Origin: Symsagittifera roscoffensis
Taxonomy: Eukaryota; Xenacoelomorpha; Acoela; Convolutidae
Length of the DNA stretch: 64,000 bases
Direction of reading: 5' to 3'
Assembly: GCF_963678635.1 (NCBI RefSeq)
Contig: NC_087062.1
Span: 28,916,833 to 28,980,832 of the forward strand
This document shows positions 46,900 to 57,445 of the stretch, piece by piece. Each line of letters starts with the position of its first letter. Within the stretch, counting starts at the first letter, position 1. A program made the translations under genes and the position numbers. The notes under the pieces were generated by a model that made no database searches, was not told the DNA's origin, and worked only from the letters and a program-made list of their open reading frames with translations.

Positions 46900-47861
46900 G
46901 TTCAATTGAACCGAAGCCTTTCTCGGACACTCTTTTGCAAACTGACCCAACTGACCGCATTCGAAACAACCTAGACGGTCCCCTCCATGGCTCGTGTTGA
47001 TCTGTCGATTTCCATTCGAGTCCTGCCAATCATAGTCATCATATCCTGCATCTGCAAATCCACCTGATCCAGTCGTTGGTCGGTGGTCGTTGGCATCGCT
47101 GTCATCAACTCATCATTCCTCGAGTTCTGCATCTCGATCTGCGACGCAAAATCGTCCAGTTTCTGATCAGTACCCGTCTGTGTTCTCCCAGTTCGTCTAG
47201 CGCTACCCATTTCTCGATCATCGCTGGTTGATCTAGACATAAATTCGGATGCGCCATGCAGCTCTCGAATATAGTTTGGCCGTCTCCCGCTTCTTGCTCT
47301 GGCAGTCTTTTTCGCCAGTTCAAGAGACTGAGCTCGTGTTATCGTCTGACTGAAACTTTCAAATCCTCTCGTAGAAGGAGCTCTTGCACTTCTTCATCTT
47401 AAATGCCGTCTATGAACTGCTCAGAGTTCATATCGTCTCTCGCTTGCTTTCTCTCAAGCCTTCCTCTTTCCTTGCATCATGCTCTTGAACTCAACTCTGG
47501 CTGCCGCGCGACTCTGGATTGGCATCAGCCGTTGATAGAGCTCGGCGAGCATCCTAGCCAACGTTGGCTCGACGTAGCTCTCGATCTTTTCTCGAAAGTG
47601 GGCAGACATGCTTGTAAATTCGTCCAAAGCCCAGCTCATCAAACAGGTTGGCAGGACCATCCTGGCCTGATCGCCCTCCCAGCGGTTGGCATCTGCAACC
47701 CAAGCAAAGTGCTTCCTCCAGTCTGCCCAGTTCCGATAGCTACTGGAAGGAAAACGATCCGGACGTATTGTCCAGAATCCAAATACGCCCTCTGGCCTGT
47801 CCAGCGCGTTTGCTGCTGCAACTGCCGCTTCAGCAATCAGCCGCCTGTCCTGTTCTTCCAT
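46900..47861 (-). pseudogene. gag: gypsy-like gag, frameshifted
   Basis: The minus-strand frame begins at ATG 47861, 81 nt inside the LTR, with MEEQDRRLIAEAAVAAANAL. The capsid region includes YRNWADWRKHFAWVADANRW and MLAELYQRLMPIQSRAAARV, then a stop at 47454. Coding resumes in other frames: DDMNSEQFIDGI, a Met/Gln-rich linker and a zinc knuckle CFECGQLGQFAKEC (46970-46927), in which the histidine of CCHC is glutamine. At least two stops or frameshifts interrupt it. Intact gag would form the particle shell and bind RNA. Confidence 0.85.
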
Positions 47862-47924
47862 GCCGTATTAAGCCCGAGTCGTCAATTGGTAACACACACT
47901 TTGCAACTGCAATCCAGAATTAGG

Positions 47925-47942
47925 CCCACCCAGGAGGGCCAA
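47925..47942 (-). promoter_or_regulatory. Putative primer binding site, outer 5' LTR
   Basis: Minus-strand TTGGCCCTCCTGGGTGGG directly after the LTR. It is the counterpart of 41409-41426, with two base changes. Confidence 0.5.
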
Positions 47943-49323
47943 TTTAGAATTAGGGATTCCTTCTCTGGGTTCGTTCTCTCTTTGCTAACGACATCGCAAA
48001 GTCGTTCCTTGGGCAGTTATTTAAGCGGGGCGACCGAGATTCACTACTTTCTACAACCCCGAATGGGTTGATTTGGTGGCAAAAATCCTGTATTGCTCTC
48101 TGTTGCTTGCCCCTTTTGTGTACTGCTCTTCCGGCTGTCTTGTATACTCGATATAATCGCAAGAGTTTCTAATTATAATTTAATTCAGATGATTATACGT
48201 CTGATTATAGAGGGCTCTGAGTGGCCAGGTTATAATCTTATAATCAAATCAAAGGAAAGGGTCTGCGATGTATCAGCATAAATCTCCTTATTGCAAATAA
48301 ATTCCAGCCAACTCCACTAATACTGAACTATGCTCTCTCTAGAGAATCTCTGACGAGAAGCAACTATTTACTATTTCTGCTACAGTTGTTCTCTTACTTC
48401 GAGAACTAACTACTCGATTCGCTAGCAATATTTCTTCTCTTCTCTGACGAGAACCAACTACTCTCAATAGTAGCTAACAACTGTTCTCTTCTCTTACAAG
48501 AGCTAACTACTCCTAATGGTAGCTAACACTGTTCTCTTCTCTGACGAGAACCAACTACTCCTAATGGTAGCTAACAATATTCTGACTCTTACAAGCTCTC
48601 CGGTATCCTCCAATTCCTTATCTTTCTTTACACTTAGTTTTAGTTACGTCACGCCATTCCCTATCAGTCTTGACATCCGCTTAAATCACCCGTCCGCACA
48701 TGGTTAAGACTATACCCCTCCCCCCCCTCAACTCTGCCACGTGCCAACTTGGGTTTCTTTTATCAATCTTTTCACGCTTATTAGATACTCGGTATGCGGT
48801 AGATGCCACAATTTGACCAAACAAACAAATGTCATACGATTCTAATCAGCAAAATCCTGACCTCAACCTCAGTGACTTCAGCCCTCGATTTCAACTCAAC
48901 CTCCAAGCCATGCTGTATTTACTCAGTGACCCTCCCAAGGTCTTTTTTTCAATTATCCCGTTAACGTTCCGACCTCCCAAGAGTAGGGGGAGGGCCCTTT
49001 TCATGGGTAGCTAATTAATTTTTTCGGTAATCGTATCCTATGCTGATTGCCGCAATAAAATCATTATGCCATCGTTCATCATTTTGCGTAAATTGCCTAT
49101 TTCCGGTCTAAGGGGGTGTTTTTCCAAGTGATAATTTTATTTTATTTTCTGGATTTTTTTTCTGGAATTGGAGGGACGATATCTTCGAAGAATGATCTAT
49201 TTAGAGCTCAAACAGAGAATGAACTATTTGTTTGCTCTACTAATTAACTTAATGACAATTCAATCTTACGCTCAGGTTACTATAGCCAGTAATACAGTAG
49301 AATGTAGAATCACCAATTCTACA
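47943..49323 (-). repeat. Outer 5' LTR, internally deleted
   Basis: 1381 bp, nearly identical to the middle LTR over shared parts, but lacking two blocks near 49015 and 49120. On the plus strand it runs from TTTAGAATTAGGG (TGT changed to TTT) to ACCAATTCTACA, then GATTA. A short insertion (GTAGAAT repeated) sits near 49300. Confidence 0.85.
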
Positions 49324-49544
49324 GATTAAAAGATTCAACTCACAAAACACATAGTCAAGTCTTCATTTTGCCAGCCTTTTTTTGAAATTCTTCATTTTTG
49401 GAGCCTTGTCTCAGTTTCTCTGAAACTTAACATTTTTTCAATTTTATGATCGTGGCCAAAACCAATTGCACTCTAAAACAGAACTCCTCATCTCAAATAA
49501 AACACCATATCCAATTTTTTAAACTGGTTTAGGTCAGAAATAAA

Positions 49545-50067
49545 ACAAGACTGCTCGTATCAGGGCGAAGCCCGAATGTTCCGATTGCCTTTTAAGGTCT
49601 ATGGAGCAGTGATAACATGAAAATTTAAATGTAATAAAAAATATTTTTATTTTCAATTTGAGATTTTTTGTGAAAACAATCCCCCACACGTCATACTAAA
49701 TACAAAGTGATAAATTTTGCTGCTATTAACAATTCAATCAGGGCATATAAGCTTCCTTGAACCAATTTGGAACGATTTCTGCGACGGATTAAATCCCCGC
49801 TTACGCGTTATTAGCGTGAAATATATCGCGCGTTAATTGTCCCAAATTGACCAAAATGGCAATATTTAAACCCCCATAACTTTACGAAAACTGATCACAG
49901 GTGAAATTTATTTTCAATTTTAAGCTCAGGACAGCAATACTTTTTGAATGATACAAAAAAAGATCGTCAAAAATGGCTAGTCAAATAGTGTGAAGAAATT
50001 TGTCTGAAGAAAAAAACCCACCCCGAGCACAAATATTCCGTTACTTTCGTATCGAAAGTCGGAACAA
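49545..50067 (+). repeat. Family A element, copy 5
   Basis: Starts ACAAGACTGCTCGTATCAGG and ends GTCGGAACAA. The 5' hairpin is CAGGGC-GAA-GCCCG with one base missing. The middle is GCGTGA-AATATA-TCGCGC and the 3' hairpin ACTTTCG-TAT-CGAAAGT is intact. Confidence 0.85.
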
Positions 50068-51579
50068 TGAAAAGCAAAACTTTACACATGACCATCCAAG
50101 ATCTAAGTCTTAAGCTAATCTAAGGGTCTTATAATAGTTGAAGTGATATACAACCCTTTTTCAAGCCCCAAAATGCTAGGTTAGAGTAACGTTTGAGCTA
50201 TAGGATAAAAAGTCTCTTTATTTTTTGTTTGAAAAGTTCTTTATTTTTTTTTGTGTTTTTTTGTTGAAACACCACAGATTCAAACAATTGGAAAAATTTT
50301 CTATCCAAAAACTCTAAAATCTGGTTTTAAATGGTAATTTTTTGTAGGCTACATGATTGAGGAGGAAAAAATCACATTTTTCGAGTGTCGGTTTTTGACT
50401 TTTCAGCAAAAAATAGTCAACTAATAAGACACACCTTTACACCTATCAATTTTGAAACAAAATTTGAAACAAAATTTGAAACAAACCTACGGTTCAGGAT
50501 ATCAGTTTCAGGTTGGCGGACCCAAAAATTTTGAATTGAAGTCAAAATTTTAAGAATTTGAGAAAAAATATTTGAGAAATTAAACATCTAAACACAAAAA
50601 CTTTTTTTTCAATACTGAAACCAAGTTTCGATACACAGTTTGAATTTATAATTCAGTTTTAAAATCACAAGTTTATAAAGATTAGTTAAAACTCGAATGT
50701 ACGCTACTCCAGTAGTTAAAAACTTAGGTTTCAAAGTTTAATCAGGTTTCAAATTTAGGATAATTTTTTGTTTTCTGTTTCTTTTTTCAAATTGGGATTG
50801 TTATGTCAAAATTAACACAAGTTTTTGCAATATCAATATCGGGTAGCAGAATACAAACCTCATTGGTGAAAATTTTAAAATCCAAGTAAGAGGACAGGAT
50901 TCAAGTTCTAAGTCGCTAAGAGCCTAGTTTCAGTCTGAAACTTTTATGGTTTCCAGATATCCAGACTAAAGTTTTAGAATTCTATTAGTAAGAAGCAAGT
51001 TGTTAGCCATCCCGTCTTCATTAAACCAAATTCAAACTTACAAAATAGTTTTTCAGACGAAGGGTTCGTGCATCAGATTTCAAATTTTAGGTTTCAAAGG
51101 TGCATCATAGGTTTCACGCAAAACACAAAACACTTTTAGTTTTCACGAAAAAGACTGCTTAAAGGCCAGCTATTGCAGCTATATCCAAGCAAGCATCAAT
51201 TGTGCTCACGTTTTAGGTTTCAATTCGGTATAATATTTCAGGTTTCAAAAAGCCACATTTTATTCAAATTTTTCTGTTTTCTGAACACAACAAAAATTTT
51301 TTCACAAAATGTTGTTTAAAAAGACTCAAAAACGTTTATAAAGAGACCTTTTCATGACTCTTTAGCGCTTTACATCCAGTTAAAGTTGAAAGGAAGTCCT
51401 CACTATGTTTTTTTTTATTTAGTACTAAAATAACAGTACATTTAAAAATCCAAAGACTTTCTCATTAAGATTTTACAAACAACAATTTTGAATAGAATAA
51501 TCTAAATTGCATATAAACTATCACAGTAAGACCTAGCTTTAAAAAAAATTCAGGGTTAAATTCAAACAAAAAGGAAAAT
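50068..51579 (+). other. GTTTCA-rich leader of a second, decayed retroelement
   Basis: Non-coding, AT-rich, with many GGTTTCA, TTTCAGGTT and AGGTTTCAAA words, like 17926-18580. It precedes a decayed gag homologous to the one at 21547, so I infer it is the leader of the same retrotransposon family. Confidence 0.4.
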
Positions 51580-52740
51580 TATCAATAGCTAGAGCAGCTT
51601 ACTGGGAGATGACCAAGACAGTTACGTAAGAATACATAAAAAGTTTGGTGTAATATTAAGAAAACCAGCTGTCCCATGGTATCAATTTATAGCACCAGAT
51701 CTAAACTGGAGTCATTAAAACGGATCAGTTTTTGAAATGATTGAACAATGATTAGGATAAATACAGGAGGTGTTTAGAATTTGAAAATATAATTAGACAA
51801 CTTGATAAGTTTGTCAAAATTAAATAGATAGATTAGGTACCGCTGTAGATTCTGTAGATTGTGAATCGTCAAATATAGCTTTTAATTAGGATCAAAGAAT
51901 TACAAAATGTTTAACCCCACCAAAGTTCGATAGTTAACCCCGTCAGAGTTTAAACAAAAAACTCAGCAATTTTTGATTGACAATCCTACCGCAATTTTGA
52001 GCTCTTAATTAAACATGCAGCTATGAAAATTTCAATTTTGTACCCAGCAAACTTCTCGGAACAGCTTCCGAAATCTTTGATGTAGAAGTTAACGGAAAAA
52101 AGATCAAACTGAATGATCAACTTGTTAAGCGAAAGATCAAAGTATCAACCCAATAGAGCCGATAGTTATTCAACATGATACCATATTTTGTAAGTGGTGT
52201 CATAAAAAATCAAGGATAATATCCGTGTAGAAAAAACTTGTTTGATAAAATTAGAATGTGTAGGTCTAGTGAAGACAAGGTTTTTAGTCGGAACCTTTCC
52301 CAGGAAATTTACGATTTTTCGTATAATAAAATAGCTAATTTTTCCACAGTTGAAAAAAATGCAGATATCCTCATTTTCATCATCAACATGGCTATTATGT
52401 TGATGATGAAAATGAGATTAAATTTATATTACAACAGCCTCCACACAACACTTTAACGAATATACGAATATACACTTCAACGAACAGATCATTACGTTAA
52501 ACTTTTCAATCTTTTTTTCAGGTTTTTATTTGATGGGAATAAAATGACTGCATTAAATGAATACAATGGTCACAGTCAAAATCATTACCAGGTCAATTAT
52601 GCTAAATCACATGACAATACAAAAATTTATTCTAGAGACAGTAAGAATCGCAGATATCTTAGTTACAATATTCACGCATGTTATAGTGATGAAGAGGAAG
52701 GATGGACTCCAATTTGAGATTAGTACAGTCTCCTCACGGC
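51580..52740 (+). pseudogene. gag: Decayed gag, homologous to 21547-22641
   Basis: Interrupted plus-strand fragments align in order with the better copy: ILRKPAVPWYQFIAPDLNW against ILRGPAAQ-stop-YQGLAANLPW; IDRLGTAVDS against IHRLSTAVDR; LLGTASEIFD against FIGTASSSID; CKWCHKKSRI against CNWCCMSGHT. GYYVDDENEIKF near 52390 resembles the GYYTDNECELVN tail. At the end, LSYNIHACYSDEEEGWTPI resembles YQIHNFSDDDIPGYY. It keeps a tryptophan codon (PWYQ) where the other copy has TGA. Many stops and frameshifts are present, and no protease follows. Confidence 0.75.
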
Positions 52741-53639
52741 CTAAAAACATTTTTTCGAGACAAATATAGAGCAGTTTTTCAAGATGTCATTTTTTGTTTT
52801 TAGCCCTAAGCACAGTTATATCAGAAATGACATAATTTTAAAATTTCAATTCAGACATACTCACTTGTGATTTAAAAAAAATACACAGTTTTTTTAATCA
52901 AATTTTTCAGACCTAACATCAAAACGAAAGTCAAAAGAAAAGCATATTTTTTATTTTTATTTAAATGAAAACCAAAAAAAAAATTATATTCTGTGGAAAA
53001 ATTGTATGAACTGAGTATACAAAAAAGTGGACAAAAATTGATTTAAAATGATTTGAATAGATTTTTTTAATCCGTTTGAACTTGAAACTAAAAAAAAATG
53101 TTTTAGAATTGATCGAAATTTGTTTTTTAAGCTACATTTTTGTATCAACTAAATCAATTTTAATTTGGAGCAAATCAGTTTTGATATGCCGTTGCTACAA
53201 AAATTAGGTCTTTGCAATCCATTTCTTGTCACTAAGTATATACATTTCAATTCGCTTGGCAAAAAAAAATAAGAAAACTGAAAACAAATAAATCCAGCTC
53301 ACCTAAAATTCTTTATGGGTGTGACGGCCTTTTTCCAGTTTCACCCCGCATTTTTATTTCTTTTTTGACCTTGTTACAACCTAACGAACGTTTTCAAAGT
53401 GAAAAGTTTAAATATTAAAAAACTACTTGCTCTTATTCCTCATAACGAAAAAATCAAAACGAAAATTGTAGCCTAAAATATTGTTATAAAAATATAATAA
53501 TGATGAAAATTCAAATGAGGAAAACGAATTTTTCAATCTTTTATCATTGAATCCCACAAACGCCCTCCCTATATCGATCTCTAACACACCCCATCGGACT
53601 CCCCGCATTCCTCTCATTTAATTTTTCGACTGCCGCGGT
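52741..53639. other. AT-rich DNA
   Basis: No gene or repeat recognised. Confidence 0.5.
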
Positions 53640-53800
53640 AAGATTTTCTTGACCAACGCGACTTAATTTTAAACCGTTTTCGACCATGCTGTGGCTAATT
53701 TTTTAACCGTTGTGACTTATTTTTAAACCACCGCGACTAATTTTTCGACCGCCGCGACGAAAGTTTTGACCACCGCGACTAATTTTTTGACCATCTCGAC
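53640..53800. repeat. Imperfect CGACCACCGCGACTAATTTT repeats
   Basis: About six to seven diverged units of ~25 bp with the core CGACCNCCGCGACTAATTTTT. The wording (CGACC, CGCGAC) resembles the repeats at 55665-55865 and the 32 bp satellite at 56145-56530. Confidence 0.7.
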
Positions 53801-54064
53801 ATAGATGTGGTATTTCCAGAGTTTGTCCGCCACTTAAATCCCTGTCCAGACTGGATTTTTAATCGCGGAATTAACATTTCCGCGACCGACAAAGTTGAAA
53901 AATTTGTCGCGGGCGGACCTCGACCCGGGAAACCATATCACGATCATCTCCCCTCAAACGTATCCCATCTTCCACACTTCCTCTACTCATACATCATACC
54001 TTTACTCCCTCCTCCCGGTTATTCAACCATCTATCAGTCGCATCCCCTCCACCCTGAGTCAGTC

Positions 54065-54245
54065 GAAAGAAGGCTTTGACAAAAAGAAGTCGAATCATGA
54101 CTCGAAGCGGATAGAATAGAGTCTCTCAGGTTCGAATCATGGCACGAACAGGATCGATTCATAAGACAGAAAGGGTCAACTCATGTGTCAAACAGAGTCA
54201 AATCATGCATTGTACAGGGCCGAATCATGGGTTAAAAAGAATTGA
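54065..54245. repeat. Imperfect TCGAATCATG repeats
   Basis: Five to seven diverged ~30 bp units each with TCGAATCATG or a close variant followed by ACAG or CGGA-type words. Non-coding. Confidence 0.65.
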
Positions 54246-55664
54246 AGGTTAAACCGAGCAGTGACAAATGTTTTGAATAGTAAAAAAATGTTTTTATTTG
54301 AGATATGAGCAAAAAACCTCAACCGTTTCCGAAGATTTTTTTTGCGCAAAGCGTAGTTTTTGTTGGGATCCTCCTTGCATTATTTGAAGATGTAACTGCT
54401 CCCGCGGTAAGAAAGAAATATTTTTTATAAATATTGTCACAAGTATCAATCTTTTATAAAAATATTTTGATCAAAAATTTGAATCCAATATCCAATACGA
54501 GGAAAAATTTTAAAAACTCTGTGCAGAAAAATGTACCAGTATTTGTACAATTTTTTTTTGTAGTCGAATCAAAAGTCTTACAAAAATTTTTTTACTAGAA
54601 TTTTCCATGAAAATAATTATATTTTTTGTTGTGACTAAGACTCTTCAAAAAATCTTTGTCCAGAAAAACAAAAGCTACAATTGAGTTTGCGATTAACTCA
54701 TATTATATGAAATCATTTCAGGTCAAGTTTTTCTGATAGCCACAAAAAGTCACGCAAATTCGAACATAGCCCGGTAATTTTGAAGCAAGGTTTGGCAGAT
54801 TTCAACCGTTTTGCTCAAATCATGAGTCAACCAATCATTCAGCGCGAGCAGCTGTTGATCATTTTCCAACAAACTCAACCTGTCCAAAGATCATTTTTTG
54901 ACAATTCGGCGCTACCCACTAACAATTTTTGAGATCAGTTTCAGACCTTCTAAAAATTTTAATGAAAAGCAGTAATTGAACAAGTCGAAATTTATTCGAG
55001 CACCAATTCCGTCTTTTAAATTTTTCTACTTTCATGATTGTTTTTTATTGCATAAAACAACTGCGCCCTAATTTAATGGAAATTAGGGTAAAATGAAAAA
55101 ATCACCAATTTCCATTGGGGGCTGGTAGTTAGTGTATGATGAGCAATTGCTGCACTTTTTATACAAAAACAACCTTTTTAAAAGCAAAGTGACTCGAGTT
55201 TTACTTTCTCAAAGTCTACATGACGAAGAAAAACTCCAGTAGATTGCTAGTGGTTTAGATTCTACGAGCATTGTCTGCTGAATTTTGCGACACATGTCCT
55301 TCCTTTTTTTTACAAAGTACGCTTAAAAGATCTCATTTCAGAACGTTTCGAAAAAAAATTGAAAAAAGCTTATATTTCCAAACTTTATTTTGTTTTTTAT
55401 TTAAGTTTGCGCAAAAATCAGCACTATAATAATCTGCTTGAATTTTTATTGATACTTCTACAGTTTTTGTAATGTTTTCTGCCATCAGTTAGTCGATGCT
55501 TCAGCAATATTAAGGATGTATAGTGATATTAAAAGAGCTCTGAAATTTAGTTTAGAAAACCTTGAATGTTTTAACTGCCCTTCAATGTCCTATATTTAGT
55601 TATTGAACACATCACTTAGAAAAAATGATAAATCTATCAAAAAAATTTTAAAGCATTTTAAGCT
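54246..55664. other. AT-rich DNA
   Basis: No gene supported. Frames are short and low-complexity. Confidence 0.5.
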
Positions 55665-55865
55665 CACTTTATTTTTCGACCGTCTTGACCAAAAATGGTA
55701 TGTTACGACCGTCATGACTAAAATTTAGTATTTTTCGACTGTGCTCGACCAAAAAATTCGGTATGTTTCGACTATGCTCGACCAAAACTGAGCTCGGCTG
55801 AAACAAATTTGCTCGACCGTGCTTGACCTAAACAAGTTGTGTTTTTGACCGTTCTCGACCGATTT
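55665..55865. repeat. Diverged CGACC-type repeats
   Basis: Units of roughly 25-30 bp such as TTTCGACTGTGCTCGACCAA and TTTCGACTATGCTCGACCAA, more diverged than the 32 bp array that follows 300 bp downstream and probably of the same origin. Confidence 0.7.
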
Positions 55866-56144
55866 CAGATTTATTTTGACTTTCAAACAACTTGAGTTCC
55901 CCAAATTTAAATGTTATAATTTATACTTTTCGGGTAACATCTTATGATGCTTTTACTTCAGAATGAAAATATTAGAGTTAGTTGCAATAAAATTGTTTGG
56001 TTGAGATGAGCTAGTTTTGGGCTAATTTTTCCATCTTTTGGAAAACTGGTTTCAATTTGAGTCGAATTTGTTAAATAATCCGATGATATTGGAACGAAAT
56101 TTTACTTTTTGACTCCGAAATACTTAGGGACAATCGGTCTTTTC

Positions 56145-56530
56145 GACCGTACTCAAGGTATGTTTCAATCGTGCTCGACCGTGCTAGCGTGTTTCGAACG
56201 TGCTCGAGGTATGCTTCGACCGTGCTGGAGGTATGCTTCGAACATGCTCGATTATGCTCGAGGTATTTTTTGAACATGCTCGACCGTGCTCGAGGTATGT
56301 TTCGAGTGCGCTCAATCGTGCTCGAGGTATGATTCGAACGTGCTTGACCGTGCTCGAGGTATGTTTCGACTGTGCTGGAGGTATGTTTAGAACATGCTCG
56401 ATCGTGCTCGAGGTATGTTTCGAACATGCTCGACCGTGCTCGAGGTATGTTTCGAGTGTGCTCAATCGTGCTCGAGGTATGTTTCCAACGTGCTCGGCCG
56501 TGCTCGAGAAACGTCTCGAATTTTTTCTCG
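56145..56530. repeat. 32 bp minisatellite
   Basis: About twelve units, mostly 32 bp and some shortened, with the core CGTGCTCGAGGTATGTTTCG followed by AACATGCTCGAC. Each unit holds the palindromes CTCGAG and often TTCGAA. Because neither strand's unit contains stops, long open frames appear on both strands in several frames; I treat these as by-products and not genes. Confidence 0.9.
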
Positions 56531-57079
56531 ACCAAAAACCCACTCTCGACTAGTCATTTTCGGTCGAGCGCTGATATATGCTCTAGTTTAAAAGTCGAAA
56601 CATAAAGTGAGTACCTCGACCCTTCGACCCTGGTTCTAACCATGTTACCGCGACTCAGTTACACTTCTGAGTTATCATTCAAAAATCCATCATGGCGACA
56701 TTTGTAATTTCAACAAATATTTTCAAGCTTTTACCAACAGTTTTTGATTCAGTGGCTGTTTGTAAAATTTTCAGTATCTGACTTTAAATGTGCTGAGCAA
56801 AAGACGTGATGTCCCAGCATTTACCGATGTCTTTGAACTTTAAATAGAGTCTGCTCTAAAGCTAATTCAACACCCCCTGGGTCAATCTTTGATGTCTGGG
56901 TTATAATCGTTTCTAGCCTTTGCATCGCTTTAAATTCATGACGAATGGGTATATATTAGCCCTAACAAAATTTTTGATAGAAAGTGAGTAACAGTTGGCA
57001 AAACAGTTTTAAACACTGTACTTATCCTCGCCAGGCCAGCACTTCTTCCTTATGAATGGGTTAATTATATCAACTTGTT

Positions 57080-57445
57080 GTTCCGAATTTCGTAACGAAA
57101 GTAACGGAATATTTGGGCTCGGGTGGGTTTTTTTTCTTCAGACCAATTTCGATTTTTCAACTAGCCTTTTTTGACGTTTCCCAAAACGATTCGATATGAG
57201 TTATTAAGGGACAGTCGGAACATTAAGGGCTTTGCCCTTTTATACGAGCAGTCTTTTTTGTTACCAGGAGCAAATTCTATTGTACTTTATATGGCGTTTT
57301 TTTTTCTTTTTTCGTTTTTTTATTAGTTTTTTTGTTACTGTTGTTTTTAATACTGTTAAAATTAATTAATGTTATTACTGCTCCGTAGACATCAAAAGTC
57401 AGTCGCAACATTCGGGGCTTCGCCCTGATACAAGTAATCTTGTTT
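57080..57445 (-). repeat. Two truncated family A copies, inverted
   Basis: 57080-57180 matches the 3' end of family A in reverse (CGTAACGAAAGTAACGGAAT, then GGGCTCGGGTGGGTTTTTT). 57208-57260 is a 5' end with the hairpin AGGGC-TTT-GCCCT. 57262-57445 is a second partial copy ending with the hairpin GGGGC-TTC-GCCCTG and TAATCTTGTT. Large internal parts are missing from each. Confidence 0.7.

Larger units (their letters stand above)
40893..49328 (-). mobile_element. Tandem gypsy-like LTR insertion with GATTA duplications
   Basis: GATTA lies on both sides (40893-40897 and 49324-49328), so 40898-49323 entered as one insertion. Read on the minus strand the order is LTR (49323-47943), gag and pol interior (47942-43769), LTR (43768-41427), gag start (41426-40961), LTR end stub (40960-40898). 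LTRs begin TGTAGAATTGG and end CTAATTCTACA, with short inverted tips. This is LTR-interior-LTR-interior-LTR with the second interior and most of the third LTR deleted. The coding parts are damaged. Confidence 0.9.

Noticed and set aside
46306-47000. Plus-strand frames of 102 and 144 codons
   Set aside because: Antisense to the protease frame and gag tail of the minus-strand element.
47403-48071. 222-codon plus-strand frame
   Set aside because: It is the antisense shadow of the minus-strand gag and LTR, which carry the recognisable domains.
56071-56605. Long overlapping frames on both strands (up to 154 codons)
   Set aside because: They are the by-product of a stop-free 32 bp minisatellite; the peptides simply repeat the unit in different phases.
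57080-57445. Novel independent repeat
   Set aside because: It resolves into truncated, inverted family A pieces.
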